Shown here: positions 54,321 through 62,006 of the stretch, one piece after another | Position numbering within the stretch: the stretch's first letter is position 1 | Layout: every line of letters begins with the position of its first letter | Source of the DNA: Paraburkholderia aromaticivorans | GTDB lineage: Bacteria; Pseudomonadota; Gammaproteobacteria; Burkholderiales; Burkholderiaceae | Length of the DNA: 64,000 bases | Direction of reading: 5' to 3' | Assembly: GCF_012689525.1 (NCBI RefSeq) | Contig: NZ_CP051516.1 | Coordinates: 3,410,001 to 3,474,000, forward strand | Notes under the pieces: model-generated | Databases searched by the model: none | Told to the model about the DNA's origin: nothing | Seen by the model: only the letters and a program-made list of their open reading frames with translations | Made by a program: the position numbers and the translations under genes

Positions 54321-55940
54321 ATGCCCCAAAGGAAGTCCGCTTGGGGGACAACGAGACACTTCTTCCTGCTGTGCTGCGCAACGGCATTTTTGACTGCCTG
54401 CGCGACGAGGCCTCCCGCCACCGCATTCGACCGTCAAGTCACCCACGCACTCCCCGCCACGGAAACGACACCGTTGCACACGGCGCTCGCGCCGCTCGAA
54501 GCCGCGCATCCGGATCAATCCGGTTTCCGTGTCCTCGCAAGCGGCACCGACGCCTTGCAGATGCGCATCGCGCTCGCGCGCGCCGCGACCAAAACCCTCG
54601 ACATGCAGTACTACATCGCGAACGAGGACACCACCGGCAAGCTGCTGCTCGGCGCCGCGCTCTATGCGGCCGATCACGGTGTGCGCGTTCGCATGCTGGT
54701 CGACGACCTGAACTTCAAGGACATCGACCAGGTGATGGCGGGCTTGAACTCCCACGACAACATCGAGATTCGCGTCTTCAATCCGTTCGGCAGCGCGCAG
54801 GAAGGCGTATTCGAACGCACGACAAACGTGTTCACGCAGCTCGGCCATTTCACGCGCCGCATGCATAACAAGGCGATGATCGCGGACAACCAGATCGCGA
54901 TCGTGGGCGGCCGCAATCTCGGCGACGAATATTTCAGCGCCAGCGAAACGCTGCAGTTCCGCGATCTCGACGTGCTGGCCGCCGGTCCGATCACCGCCGA
55001 CGTCTCCGCGAGTTTCGACGACTACTGGAACAGCAGCATCGCCTATCCGTTGCGCGTGCTGAACAAGCAGAAGTTCGACGCGAAGGAATTGGACCAGACG
55101 CGCGACGACTTGCGCCAGCACTGGCGCATCAACGCCGATCCGTACAACGCCAAGCCGCTGAACGCCACCCCGCTCGCCACGCAGATCGCCAACGATCAGC
55201 TCGGCTTGACCTGGGCGCCGGCCGAGTTCAAAGCGGACTCGCCGGAGAAAATCGTGCATCCGTCGCCGGATTATGTGAGTCCGCCAATGCAGCGGCTCGG
55301 CGAATTGATGCGCGACGCGCAGAAGGACTTCCTGATCATTTCGCCCTACTTCGTGCCGCACGATTCGGGCGTCAAGGCGGCAGGCGAACTGACGCAGCGC
55401 GGCGTTCGCATCGCCGTGCTCACCAATTCGCTCGCCGCCACCGACGCGGTCGCCGTGCAGGCGGGCTACAGTCCGTTTCGCGTGCCGCTGCTGAAACAGG
55501 GCATCGAGTTATACGAATTCAAGCCGCAGCAAAACACGCCGCGCGCGGGCGTGGTCGGTTCGCGTTCGCGCGCCAGCCTGCATGCGAAAACGTATGTGAT
55601 CGACCGCAAGATTCTGGTGATCGGCTCGATGAACCTCGACCCGCGTTCGGCCAATCTGAACACGGAACTGGCCCTGGTGATCCACAGCCCGCCGCTCGCC
55701 GAACAGGTCGCGCAAATCTTCGAGCGCGCCACGGGGCCCGAGGAAAGCTATCGCGTCACGCTCGCGGACGACGCGCAACTCGCTTACCTGCGCTCGATCG
55801 GCGCGCCGCTCTCGCCGCTCGTGTGGACCGACGTCGAAAACGGCGCGCGCCGCACCTACATATTCGATCCGCAGGCCGGTTTGTACCGGAATGCGCTAAC
55901 AGGTCTATTCTCCCTATTGCCCGTCCACGCAGAACTTTGA
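54321..55940 (+). CDS. PLD-family lipoprotein (cardiolipin synthase/phospholipase D-like)
   Basis: A 539-residue protein with a lipoprotein signal (lipobox FLTAC at about residues 23-27), so probably anchored in the envelope. It has two HKD active-site motifs: MHNKAMIADNQIAIVGG and LHAKTYVIDRKILVIGS with NLDPRSANLNTE, the arrangement of cardiolipin-synthase-like phospholipase D enzymes. Some relatives are annotated as phosphatidylserine or cardiolipin synthases; a hydrolytic role is also possible. GTG at 54264 with AGGGG upstream would extend it by 19 residues; 54321 gives a normal signal length. It is followed directly by fumC. Confidence 0.88.
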   Translation: MPQRKSAWGTTRHFFLLCCATAFLTACATRPPATAFDRQVTHALPATETTPLHTALAPLEAAHPDQSGFRVLASGTDALQMRIALARAATKTLDMQYYIANEDTTGKLLLGAALYAADHGVRVRMLVDDLNFKDIDQVMAGLNSHDNIEIRVFNPFGSAQEGVFERTTNVFTQLGHFTRRMHNKAMIADNQIAIVGGRNLGDEYFSASETLQFRDLDVLAAGPITADVSASFDDYWNSSIAYPLRVLNKQKFDAKELDQTRDDLRQHWRINADPYNAKPLNATPLATQIANDQLGLTWAPAEFKADSPEKIVHPSPDYVSPPMQRLGELMRDAQKDFLIISPYFVPHDSGVKAAGELTQRGVRIAVLTNSLAATDAVAVQAGYSPFRVPLLKQGIELYEFKPQQNTPRAGVVGSRSRASLHAKTYVIDRKILVIGSMNLDPRSANLNTELALVIHSPPLAEQVAQIFERATGPEESYRVTLADDAQLAYLRSIGAPLSPLVWTDVENGARRTYIFDPQAGLYRNALTGLFSLLPVHAEL

Positions 55941-55955
55941 AAAGCGGAGTTGAAC

Positions 55956-57356
55956 ATGACTGAAGACGTACGAATGGAGCGCGACACGTTCGGCGAGATC
56001 GCCGTGCCGAACGCTCGTCTATGGGGCGCGCAGACTCAGCGCTCACTGCAGAATTTCCGCATTTCGACCGAGAAGCAATCCCTTGAACTGATCAATGCGC
56101 TGGCGGTGATCAAGCGTTCCGCCGCCGAAGTCAACCATGGCCTCGGCGTGCTCGACGAAAGCAAGGCGAAGGCGATCATGCAGGCCGCCGACGAGATCAT
56201 CGACGGCAAGCATCCGGATGAATTTCCGCTCGCCGTCTGGCAGACCGGCTCCGGCACGCAGACCAACATGAACCTCAACGAGGTGATCGCGAATCGCGCG
56301 AGCGAGTTGCTTGGTGGCGTGCGCGGCGAAGAACGCAAAGTGCATCCGAACGACGACGTGAATCGCGGCCAGTCGTCGAACGACGTGTTTCCGACCGCCA
56401 TGCACGTGGCCGCCGCGTATGCGATCGTCAAGCATCTGCTGCCGGCGCTGAAGACGCTGCGCGATACGCTCGACGGCAAGGCGAAGGCTTTCGTCGACAT
56501 CGTCAAGATCGGCCGCACGCACTTGCAGGACGCCACGCCGCTTACGCTCGGCCAGGAGTTTTCGGGCTACGTCGCGCAACTCGATCATGGCATTCGTCAC
56601 GTGGAATCGGCGCTGCCGCATCTGTACGAACTGGCGCAGGGCGGCACCGCGGTCGGCACTGGTTTGAACGCGCATCCGCAGTTCGCGGACAAGGTCGCGG
56701 CGGCAATCGGCAAGCTCACCGGTTTGCCGTTCGTGTCGGCACCGAACAAATTCGAAGTGATGGCCGCAGCCGACGCACTGGTGTTCGCGCATGGCGCGTT
56801 GAAGACGGTGGCGGCGAGTCTCAACAAGATCGCCAACGACATCCGCTGGCTGGCAAGCGGCCCGCGCTGCGGCCTCGGCGAACTGTCGATCCCGGAGAAC
56901 GAACCGGGCAGCTCGATCATGCCGGGCAAGGTCAATCCGACCCAGTCCGAAGCGTTGACGATGCTGTGCGCGCAGGTGTTCGGCAACGACGTCGCGGTGA
57001 ATATCGGCGGCGCGAGCGGCAACTTCGAATTGAACGTGTTCCGACCGATGATCGCGCACAACGTGCTGCAATCGGTCCGCCTGCTCGCCGACGGCGCGCA
57101 CAGTTTCAACGACAACTGCGCGGTCGGCATCGAGCCGAATCACGAGCGCATCGATACCTTGCTCAACGAATCGCTGATGCTGGTGACGGCGCTCAATCCG
57201 CACATCGGCTACGACAAGGCCGCGAAGATCGCCAAAAAGGCGCACAAGGAAGGCACCACGCTGAAGGCCTCGGCGCTGGCGCTCGGTTTCGTCACCGAGC
57301 AGCAGTTCGATGAGTGGGTGCAGCCGAAGGATATGGTCGGCAATTCGGCGAGTTAA
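55956..57356 (+). CDS. fumC: Fumarate hydratase class II
   Basis: FumC is the iron-independent, tetrameric fumarase of the TCA cycle. The 466-residue protein has [16 protein letters not shown], the strand-loop [11 protein letters not shown] after [29 protein letters not shown] and the signature [15 protein letters not shown] with the catalytic serine. Length matches E. coli FumC (467). The ATG at 55956 has GGAG eight bases upstream; a TTG six bases earlier is less likely. It follows the PLD gene by 15 bases and may share its transcript. Confidence 0.96.
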   Translation: MTEDVRMERDTFGEIAVPNARLWGAQTQRSLQNFRISTEKQSLELINALAVIKRSAAEVNHGLGVLDESKAKAIMQAADEIIDGKHPDEFPLAVWQTGSGTQTNMNLNEVIANRASELLGGVRGEERKVHPNDDVNRGQSSNDVFPTAMHVAAAYAIVKHLLPALKTLRDTLDGKAKAFVDIVKIGRTHLQDATPLTLGQEFSGYVAQLDHGIRHVESALPHLYELAQGGTAVGTGLNAHPQFADKVAAAIGKLTGLPFVSAPNKFEVMAAADALVFAHGALKTVAASLNKIANDIRWLASGPRCGLGELSIPENEPGSSIMPGKVNPTQSEALTMLCAQVFGNDVAVNIGGASGNFELNVFRPMIAHNVLQSVRLLADGAHSFNDNCAVGIEPNHERIDTLLNESLMLVTALNPHIGYDKAAKIAKKAHKEGTTLKASALALGFVTEQQFDEWVQPKDMVGNSAS

Positions 57357-57489
57357 GCGGCTGCGTGATCACGCACGGGCGGGCGGCCTGGCAGGCCGCG
57401 AGCCCGGCTGAGAAGCGTGATTCAAAACAACAGTAGGCCGCGCGGATCTCAACTTCACGCGGCCCACGAGCGGCGCCTTCAGGCGTCGC

Positions 57490-57996
57490 TCAAACCTTCC
57501 CTTGCGCCACTTCTTCCGGCTTGAGTTCGACGATCGCGTCGAGCGCTTCCTTCACGTCTATCGCGTACTTGGCGAGGCGCTTCTGTTCGTCCGTCTCCGG
57601 CACGAACGCCGGCACCGGCACCGGCTGGCCGTTCTCGTTGACGGCGACCATCACGATCAGACAATCCGTGGTTTGCAGCAGTTCGCCGCCCTTCGGGTCG
57701 CCCGCCTGCACCGACACGTGAATGTGCATGCTGGTGCGGCCCGTGGCCACGACCCGGGCGCGCAACTCGACCAGGTTGCCGACCAGAATCGGCCGGCGAA
57801 AGCGGATGTTGCCCACGCTGACCGTCACGCAATAGCGCCCGGACCACACCGCCGAGCACGCGTACGCGGTCTCGTCGATCCACTTCATCAACGCGCCGCC
57901 GTGCACCTTGCCGCCGAAATTGACCGAACTCGGCTCGGCCAGAAAGCGGAAGGTGGTTTCGGAACGGTCCAGCGGCGCTACGGGAGGGGTGCTCAT
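57490..57996 (-). CDS. Hotdog-fold acyl-CoA thioesterase
   Basis: A 168-residue protein of the YciA-like acyl-CoA hydrolase group. It has the hotdog signature NFGGKVHGGALMKWIDETAY with the catalytic aspartate, the following VTVSVGNIRFRRPILVGNLV strand and a C-terminal Lys-rich helix. Such enzymes hydrolyse medium to long acyl-CoAs in the cytosol. The ATG at 57996 removes an unrelated upstream in-frame extension. It lies downstream of the FtrA-type regulator gene on the same strand, but a 146-base gap separates them. Confidence 0.88.
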   Translation of the reverse strand: MSTPPVAPLDRSETTFRFLAEPSSVNFGGKVHGGALMKWIDETAYACSAVWSGRYCVTVSVGNIRFRRPILVGNLVELRARVVATGRTSMHIHVSVQAGDPKGGELLQTTDCLIVMVAVNENGQPVPVPAFVPETDEQKRLAKYAIDVKEALDAIVELKPEEVAQGKV

Positions 57997-58142
57997 CTTG
58001 ACTCCGATCAATCGGATGCATTGAAAGGAGGCGATTATACGAGCGCAATATTGACCCGTCGTGGCTGGGATGCGGCGCGCGGGAGAAATCCGGTGAGAGC
58101 GCGGCTTTGGCTTTCGAGGAGCTTTCGGCTGGGAAAGCGCGT

Positions 58143-59300
58143 TCAACTCGCCTCGGCAATCTCGGACGCGACTTCGGAAACAGCCGCGCCGCGCGGCGCG
58201 ACCGCCGACATGAAGCGCTCACGATAATCGAGCGGCAGCACGCCGAAACGCCGCAAAAAAGCCCGCCGCAAGTTCTGTTCGCTGCCGAAGCCGCAGTCGA
58301 GCGCGATTCGCTTGAGCGGCCGGCGCGATTCGGCGAGCGCGCGCGACGCCGCTTCCAGCCGCAGCGCCGAGACGGTTTTAGCCGGCGTGCGGCCGACCTC
58401 GTCGACGTAGCGCCGCGCGAAGGTGCGCGGGCTCATCCGGGTCCGTTCGGCGAGCCGCTCGACCGACAGGTCGTCGCGCAAATGCGCCGTCATCCAGCTA
58501 TGTAGCGCCTCGAACGGCCCGTTCGCCGAGGCCTGCGCCGCCAGCGCCGCGCTGTACTGCGACTGGCCGCCGGGCCGCTTCATGAAAACCACCAGCCGCC
58601 GCGCCGCCTGCATCGCGACCGCGTGACCGACGTCCTCCTCGATCAACGCCAGTGCCAGATCGATGCCCGCCGTCACGCCCGCCGAGGTCCAGACGACGCC
58701 ATCGCCTTCGTGACGCCCGGCATCGCGGATAAAGATCGGATCGGCATCCACGTGGACGTTGGGAAAGCGGCCCGCGAGGCGCGTCGCGTCGCGCCAGTGC
58801 GTGGTCGCGCGGCGCCCGTCGAGCAGGCCCGCTGCCGCCAGATAGAACGCGCCGGTGCACACCGAGCACACGCGCCGCGCCCGCGGCGCATGGCGCCTGA
58901 TCCACGCGACGAGTTCCGGCTGCAGCGTGCAGTGTTCGTCGACGGGGACGCCGGGAACGATCAGCGTATCGATCGGCTGATCGTCGAGTGAATCGAGCCG
59001 TTCGGTGACAATCGGCAGGCCCGGGAAAGTCTGCAGTATGCCGCCGTCGATCGAGGCCACTGTCGTGCGGTAGGCCACGGGTTGCGGCGCGTAAGCAGCC
59101 GAGTTGGCCGCATTGGTCGAAATGTCGGCTCGGCCCGCGTCGTGCGCGGCTCCCTCGTCACCGTCCACGACACGGCCGGCACTCGGGCCCGCCGTCCCGG
59201 CGACGGTCAACTCCGCGCGCCAGAACGCCTCCAGCGGTCCGCAGGCGTCGAGCAGCACCAGATCCGGTGCGACCGCGAAAACGATATGACGCGCCACCAT
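58143..59300 (-). CDS. GlxA/FtrA-type transcriptional regulator (DJ-1/PfpI plus AraC HTH)
   Basis: A 385-residue regulator with an N-terminal DJ-1/PfpI-like domain (about 1-215) and a C-terminal AraC-type DNA-binding domain (LSVERLAERTRMSPRTFARR, LKRIALDCGFGSEQNLRRAF, FLRRFGVLPLDYRERF). The domain-1 Cys site is CTGAFYLAAAGLLDG after VCSV, as in GlxA relatives. About 40 extra, low-complexity residues (SAGRVVDGDEGAAHD and on) lie between the first helix and the next strand. Its ATG shares one base with the stop of the MFS gene (TGATG), suggesting joint control of that transporter. Confidence 0.9.
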   Translation of the reverse strand: MVARHIVFAVAPDLVLLDACGPLEAFWRAELTVAGTAGPSAGRVVDGDEGAAHDAGRADISTNAANSAAYAPQPVAYRTTVASIDGGILQTFPGLPIVTERLDSLDDQPIDTLIVPGVPVDEHCTLQPELVAWIRRHAPRARRVCSVCTGAFYLAAAGLLDGRRATTHWRDATRLAGRFPNVHVDADPIFIRDAGRHEGDGVVWTSAGVTAGIDLALALIEEDVGHAVAMQAARRLVVFMKRPGGQSQYSAALAAQASANGPFEALHSWMTAHLRDDLSVERLAERTRMSPRTFARRYVDEVGRTPAKTVSALRLEAASRALAESRRPLKRIALDCGFGSEQNLRRAFLRRFGVLPLDYRERFMSAVAPRGAAVSEVASEIAEAS

Positions 59301-60565
59301 CAGGACACCTCCGTCATTAACCGACGCTTACGCGACCACGCGTACCCAAGCGTGGCCAGCGCCGCTGCCGCGAGCAGCGGAAATATCGCGGCATTGATCG
59401 TCGCCCAGCCGAAACGGGCCAGCAATTGACCTGCAAACAGGGAACCCAGCGCGGAAAACGCGAACGTCGTGAACTCGCTGGTGGCCTGCGTCTTGGCACG
59501 CTCCGACGGCCGGTACGATTGCGCGAGCAGCGTCGAGCCGCCGACGAACATAAAATTCCAACCCACGCCGAGACAGGCAAGCGCCGCGTAGAAATGCGGC
59601 AGATCGGTCGAACGCAAGGCGAGTACGCCGCACAGCGCCGACAGCGCAATGCCCGCGCCGATCACCCGCAGCACGCCGAAGTGTTTGATCAGCCGCGCGG
59701 AAAAGAGCGACGGCGCGAACATGCCGACCAGGTGCCACTGGATGATTTCCGCGCCGTCGCCGATCGTGTGGCCGCAGGCGACCGCGGCGATCGGCGTCGC
59801 GGTCATCACGAACATCATCACGGCGTAGCCGAGCGCGTTGTTGGCGAGCGCCGCCGCGAAGATCGGCTGCCGCACGATCTCGCCGAGCGGCCGCGCCGCC
59901 TCGTGAGTCGCCGACGTGCTCACGATAGGCGCCGCGTCGCGATACAGCAGCGCCAGCAAGGCAATCGATAAAAGCCCGAAGCCCGTCACCAGCGCATACG
60001 AACCCGCGAATGCGACCGGCGCCAGCCAGTCCTTGCTCCACGCGGCAAGCAGCGGTCCGCAGACGGCGGCCACCACGCCGCCGGCCAGTACGGTTGAAAT
60101 CGCGCGGCTTTTATCTTCGACGCCGACCGCGTCGGCGGCGGCGAGCCGGTAGTACTGCGCGAACGCCTGGAACACGCCGACCGTCGCCGTGCCGGCGCAG
60201 AAGGCCCAGAAACTTTGGTGAAAGATTGCCCACACGGATATCGCGCCGCCGAGCGCGCCGACGCCCGCGCCGAGCACGAAGCCCGCGCGCCGGCCGATGC
60301 GCGCCATCAGGAACGACGCGAAGATGGTCGTCAGCGCGGCGGCGACGGTGATCAGCGAGAACGGCAGCGTGGCGAGCGCCTTGTCGTCGGCGAGCGTGTA
60401 GCCGACCAGACCGGTCAAGGTCAGATCGATCGATACCGATGAGGTGTACAGCGCCTGGCACACGGCCAGCACGCGCGCGGCACGCCGGTCGTGCGGATCG
60501 GTGTCGCGCAGGCCGGTTGAACGGATGGGGACGGTGGAAGCAGCGGAAGCAGCGGACGGTGGCAT
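59300..60565 (-). CDS. MFS transporter
   Basis: A 421-residue major facilitator with about 12 membrane segments. The loop after helix 2 is MARIGRRAGFVLGAGVGALG, a shortened version of the MFS G-x-x-x-D-R-x-G-R-R motif. The second half contains GWNFMFVGGSTLLAQSYRPSERAKTQA, typical of members close to MFS drug and sugar exporters. The N-terminus is Ser/Thr/Ala-rich for 30 residues. The gene precedes the FtrA-type regulator with a one-base overlap, so the two are in one operon; the substrate is unknown. Confidence 0.88.
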   Translation of the reverse strand: MPPSAASAASTVPIRSTGLRDTDPHDRRAARVLAVCQALYTSSVSIDLTLTGLVGYTLADDKALATLPFSLITVAAALTTIFASFLMARIGRRAGFVLGAGVGALGGAISVWAIFHQSFWAFCAGTATVGVFQAFAQYYRLAAADAVGVEDKSRAISTVLAGGVVAAVCGPLLAAWSKDWLAPVAFAGSYALVTGFGLLSIALLALLYRDAAPIVSTSATHEAARPLGEIVRQPIFAAALANNALGYAVMMFVMTATPIAAVACGHTIGDGAEIIQWHLVGMFAPSLFSARLIKHFGVLRVIGAGIALSALCGVLALRSTDLPHFYAALACLGVGWNFMFVGGSTLLAQSYRPSERAKTQATSEFTTFAFSALGSLFAGQLLARFGWATINAAIFPLLAAAALATLGYAWSRKRRLMTEVS

Positions 60566-60702
60566 CGAGAGGTCCCGGGCGGCGGAAGTGAGATGACCGG
60601 ATCGTCACATGGGCGCCGATGGCAGAGATGACAATGATGCATCAATTTCTGCCAGCCGTGACTAATCGCTGACCGCTGCCTGTCGAGGCGCTCGCCAGCC
60701 GT

Positions 60703-60846
60703 CTATTTGCGGACCGAGATGCCTTCGTCGATGGTGCCGTACATCGTGATGCTGCCGGTGCCCGCGCCCGATCCCGACGCGGCGCCGCCCTGCGCGCATG
60801 CGCCGAGCAGCAAGGCCGCGGCAACGACGGCAAGAAGAGTTTTCAT
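60703..60846 (-). CDS. Small putative lipoprotein
   Basis: A 47-residue protein with a lipoprotein signal (MKTLLAVVAAALLLGAC, lipidated Cys at 17) followed by a Gly/Ser/Ala linker and the sequence SITMYGTIDEGISVRK. Short lipoproteins ending in a MYGTIDEG-like motif recur in Burkholderia, but I cannot name a function. It is convergent with the ArsR-type gene and begins about 260 bases upstream of it on the other strand. Confidence 0.65.
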   Translation of the reverse strand: MKTLLAVVAAALLLGACAQGGAASGSGAGTGSITMYGTIDEGISVRK

Positions 60847-61110
60847 GGCTGCGTGTTTCCTGCTAGGACAGGTTTTGATTCTAGCCTGGCGATACTGGGC
60901 GGCACCAAAGCGTGGCATGTGTGACAGCAGCGGTCCTGCGCCGCCAAAGCGGGGCTTGGGGGCCGCCGCCCACCTGCGCTGCGCGCACGCCTACCAGGTT
61001 TTCGTAGCTACCGCATTCGACGCTTCACGCTAAGCTGAAACATCGAATCGCGCAGCCCGATACAGTGGACTGCATGGCGCGGCAACCGCGCCGCTCTCCG
61101 GAGACGTCAG
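60847..61110. other. Divergent intergenic region between the small lipoprotein and the ArsR-type gene
   Basis: These 264 bases show no gene. CTCCGGAGAC lies about 12 bases before the regulator ATG (61111), with GGAG as the ribosome-binding site. No clear promoter was found. Confidence 0.4.
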
Positions 61111-61824
61111 ATGCCCGCCACCCTCGCAGACCAACAGAACCATTTCCCCGGCTTGAGCCGCATCGGCGCACTGCTCGCCGACCCCGGCCGCGCCGCCATG
61201 CTGTGGGCGCTGATGGACGGCAGCGCCCGACCGGCCGGCGAACTGACGATGATCGCCGGGCTCTCGCCATCGGCGGCCAGCGCCCATCTCGCGCGCCTGA
61301 CCGACGGCGGTCTGCTCGCGCTCGAAGTGCGCGGCCGGCATCGCTATTTCCGGATCGCGTCGCCGGATATCGCCGCGTCGATCGAAGCGCTCGCCAACGT
61401 CGCACAAGTCAGCGCGTCCCAGCGTCCCGTGCCGCGCCCCGTGCGCACCGTGCCGCTCGACATGCGTTACGCGCGCACCTGCTACGACCATATGGCCGGC
61501 GAATTGTCGGTGCGCGTGTTCGAGCGGCTGGTCGAACGCGGGCTGCTGACGCTGCACGGCACGTCGCTGGAAGCCACCGCCGACGGCGTCGCCCGCCTCG
61601 CCGACTGGGGCATCGACATGTCGGCCCAGAAAAGCCGGCGCCGCCGCTTTGCGTGCACCTGCCCCGACTGGAGCGAACGGCGTCCGCACCTGGGCGGCGC
61701 CCTCGGCGCCGCGCTGCTCGATTCGTGGACATCGCACGGCTGGGTCGAGCGCGCCGAGCGGCCGCGAATTCTGCGCATCACGCCGGCCGGGCATCGTCAT
61801 TTCGACGCGTTTCTCGCTGCGTGA
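61111..61824 (+). CDS. ArsR/SmtB-type winged-helix regulator with extra C-terminal domain
   Basis: A 237-residue protein with an ArsR-type winged helix in the first 95 residues (RAAMLWALMDGSARPAGELT, GLSPSAASAHLARLTDGGLL, EVRGRHRYFRIA). The remaining 140 residues form a second domain with CTCPDWSERRPHLGGALGA, so the family resembles the larger ArsR-type regulators with a C-terminal sensor. The cysteines in FACTCPDW could bind a metal or a thiol reagent, but typical alpha3 or alpha5 metal ligands are not evident. The downstream gene is the large FecR-domain protein. Confidence 0.85.
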   Translation: MPATLADQQNHFPGLSRIGALLADPGRAAMLWALMDGSARPAGELTMIAGLSPSAASAHLARLTDGGLLALEVRGRHRYFRIASPDIAASIEALANVAQVSASQRPVPRPVRTVPLDMRYARTCYDHMAGELSVRVFERLVERGLLTLHGTSLEATADGVARLADWGIDMSAQKSRRRRFACTCPDWSERRPHLGGALGAALLDSWTSHGWVERAERPRILRITPAGHRHFDAFLAA

Positions 61825-62006
61825 GGCGCGCCAGACTCCCTGATGCGGTTACAGGAAATCCGCAATCAGCTTACGAATCGCCTTATCGAGACCTTTTGTT
61901 ACACGGTGATGAGGCAGCCTTACAAAAGTGGGAGTCTTGAAACAAACGCCACGGGTACAGTGACTGCACGGATGCCGCACGATGCCGCGTCCGTCGGAGC
62001 TAAATC
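61825..62006. other. Intergenic region upstream of the FecR-domain gene
   Basis: These 182 bases contain CGGAG (61996-62000), the ribosome-binding site for the next gene. A short AACGCCACGGGTACAGTGAC-type stretch is present but no reliable promoter. Nothing else is seen. Confidence 0.4.

Noticed and set aside
57383..57399. GCGGCCTG-G-CAGGCCGC palindrome after fumC
   Set aside because: A single-base loop and no T-tract make it a doubtful terminator; it was not called as one.
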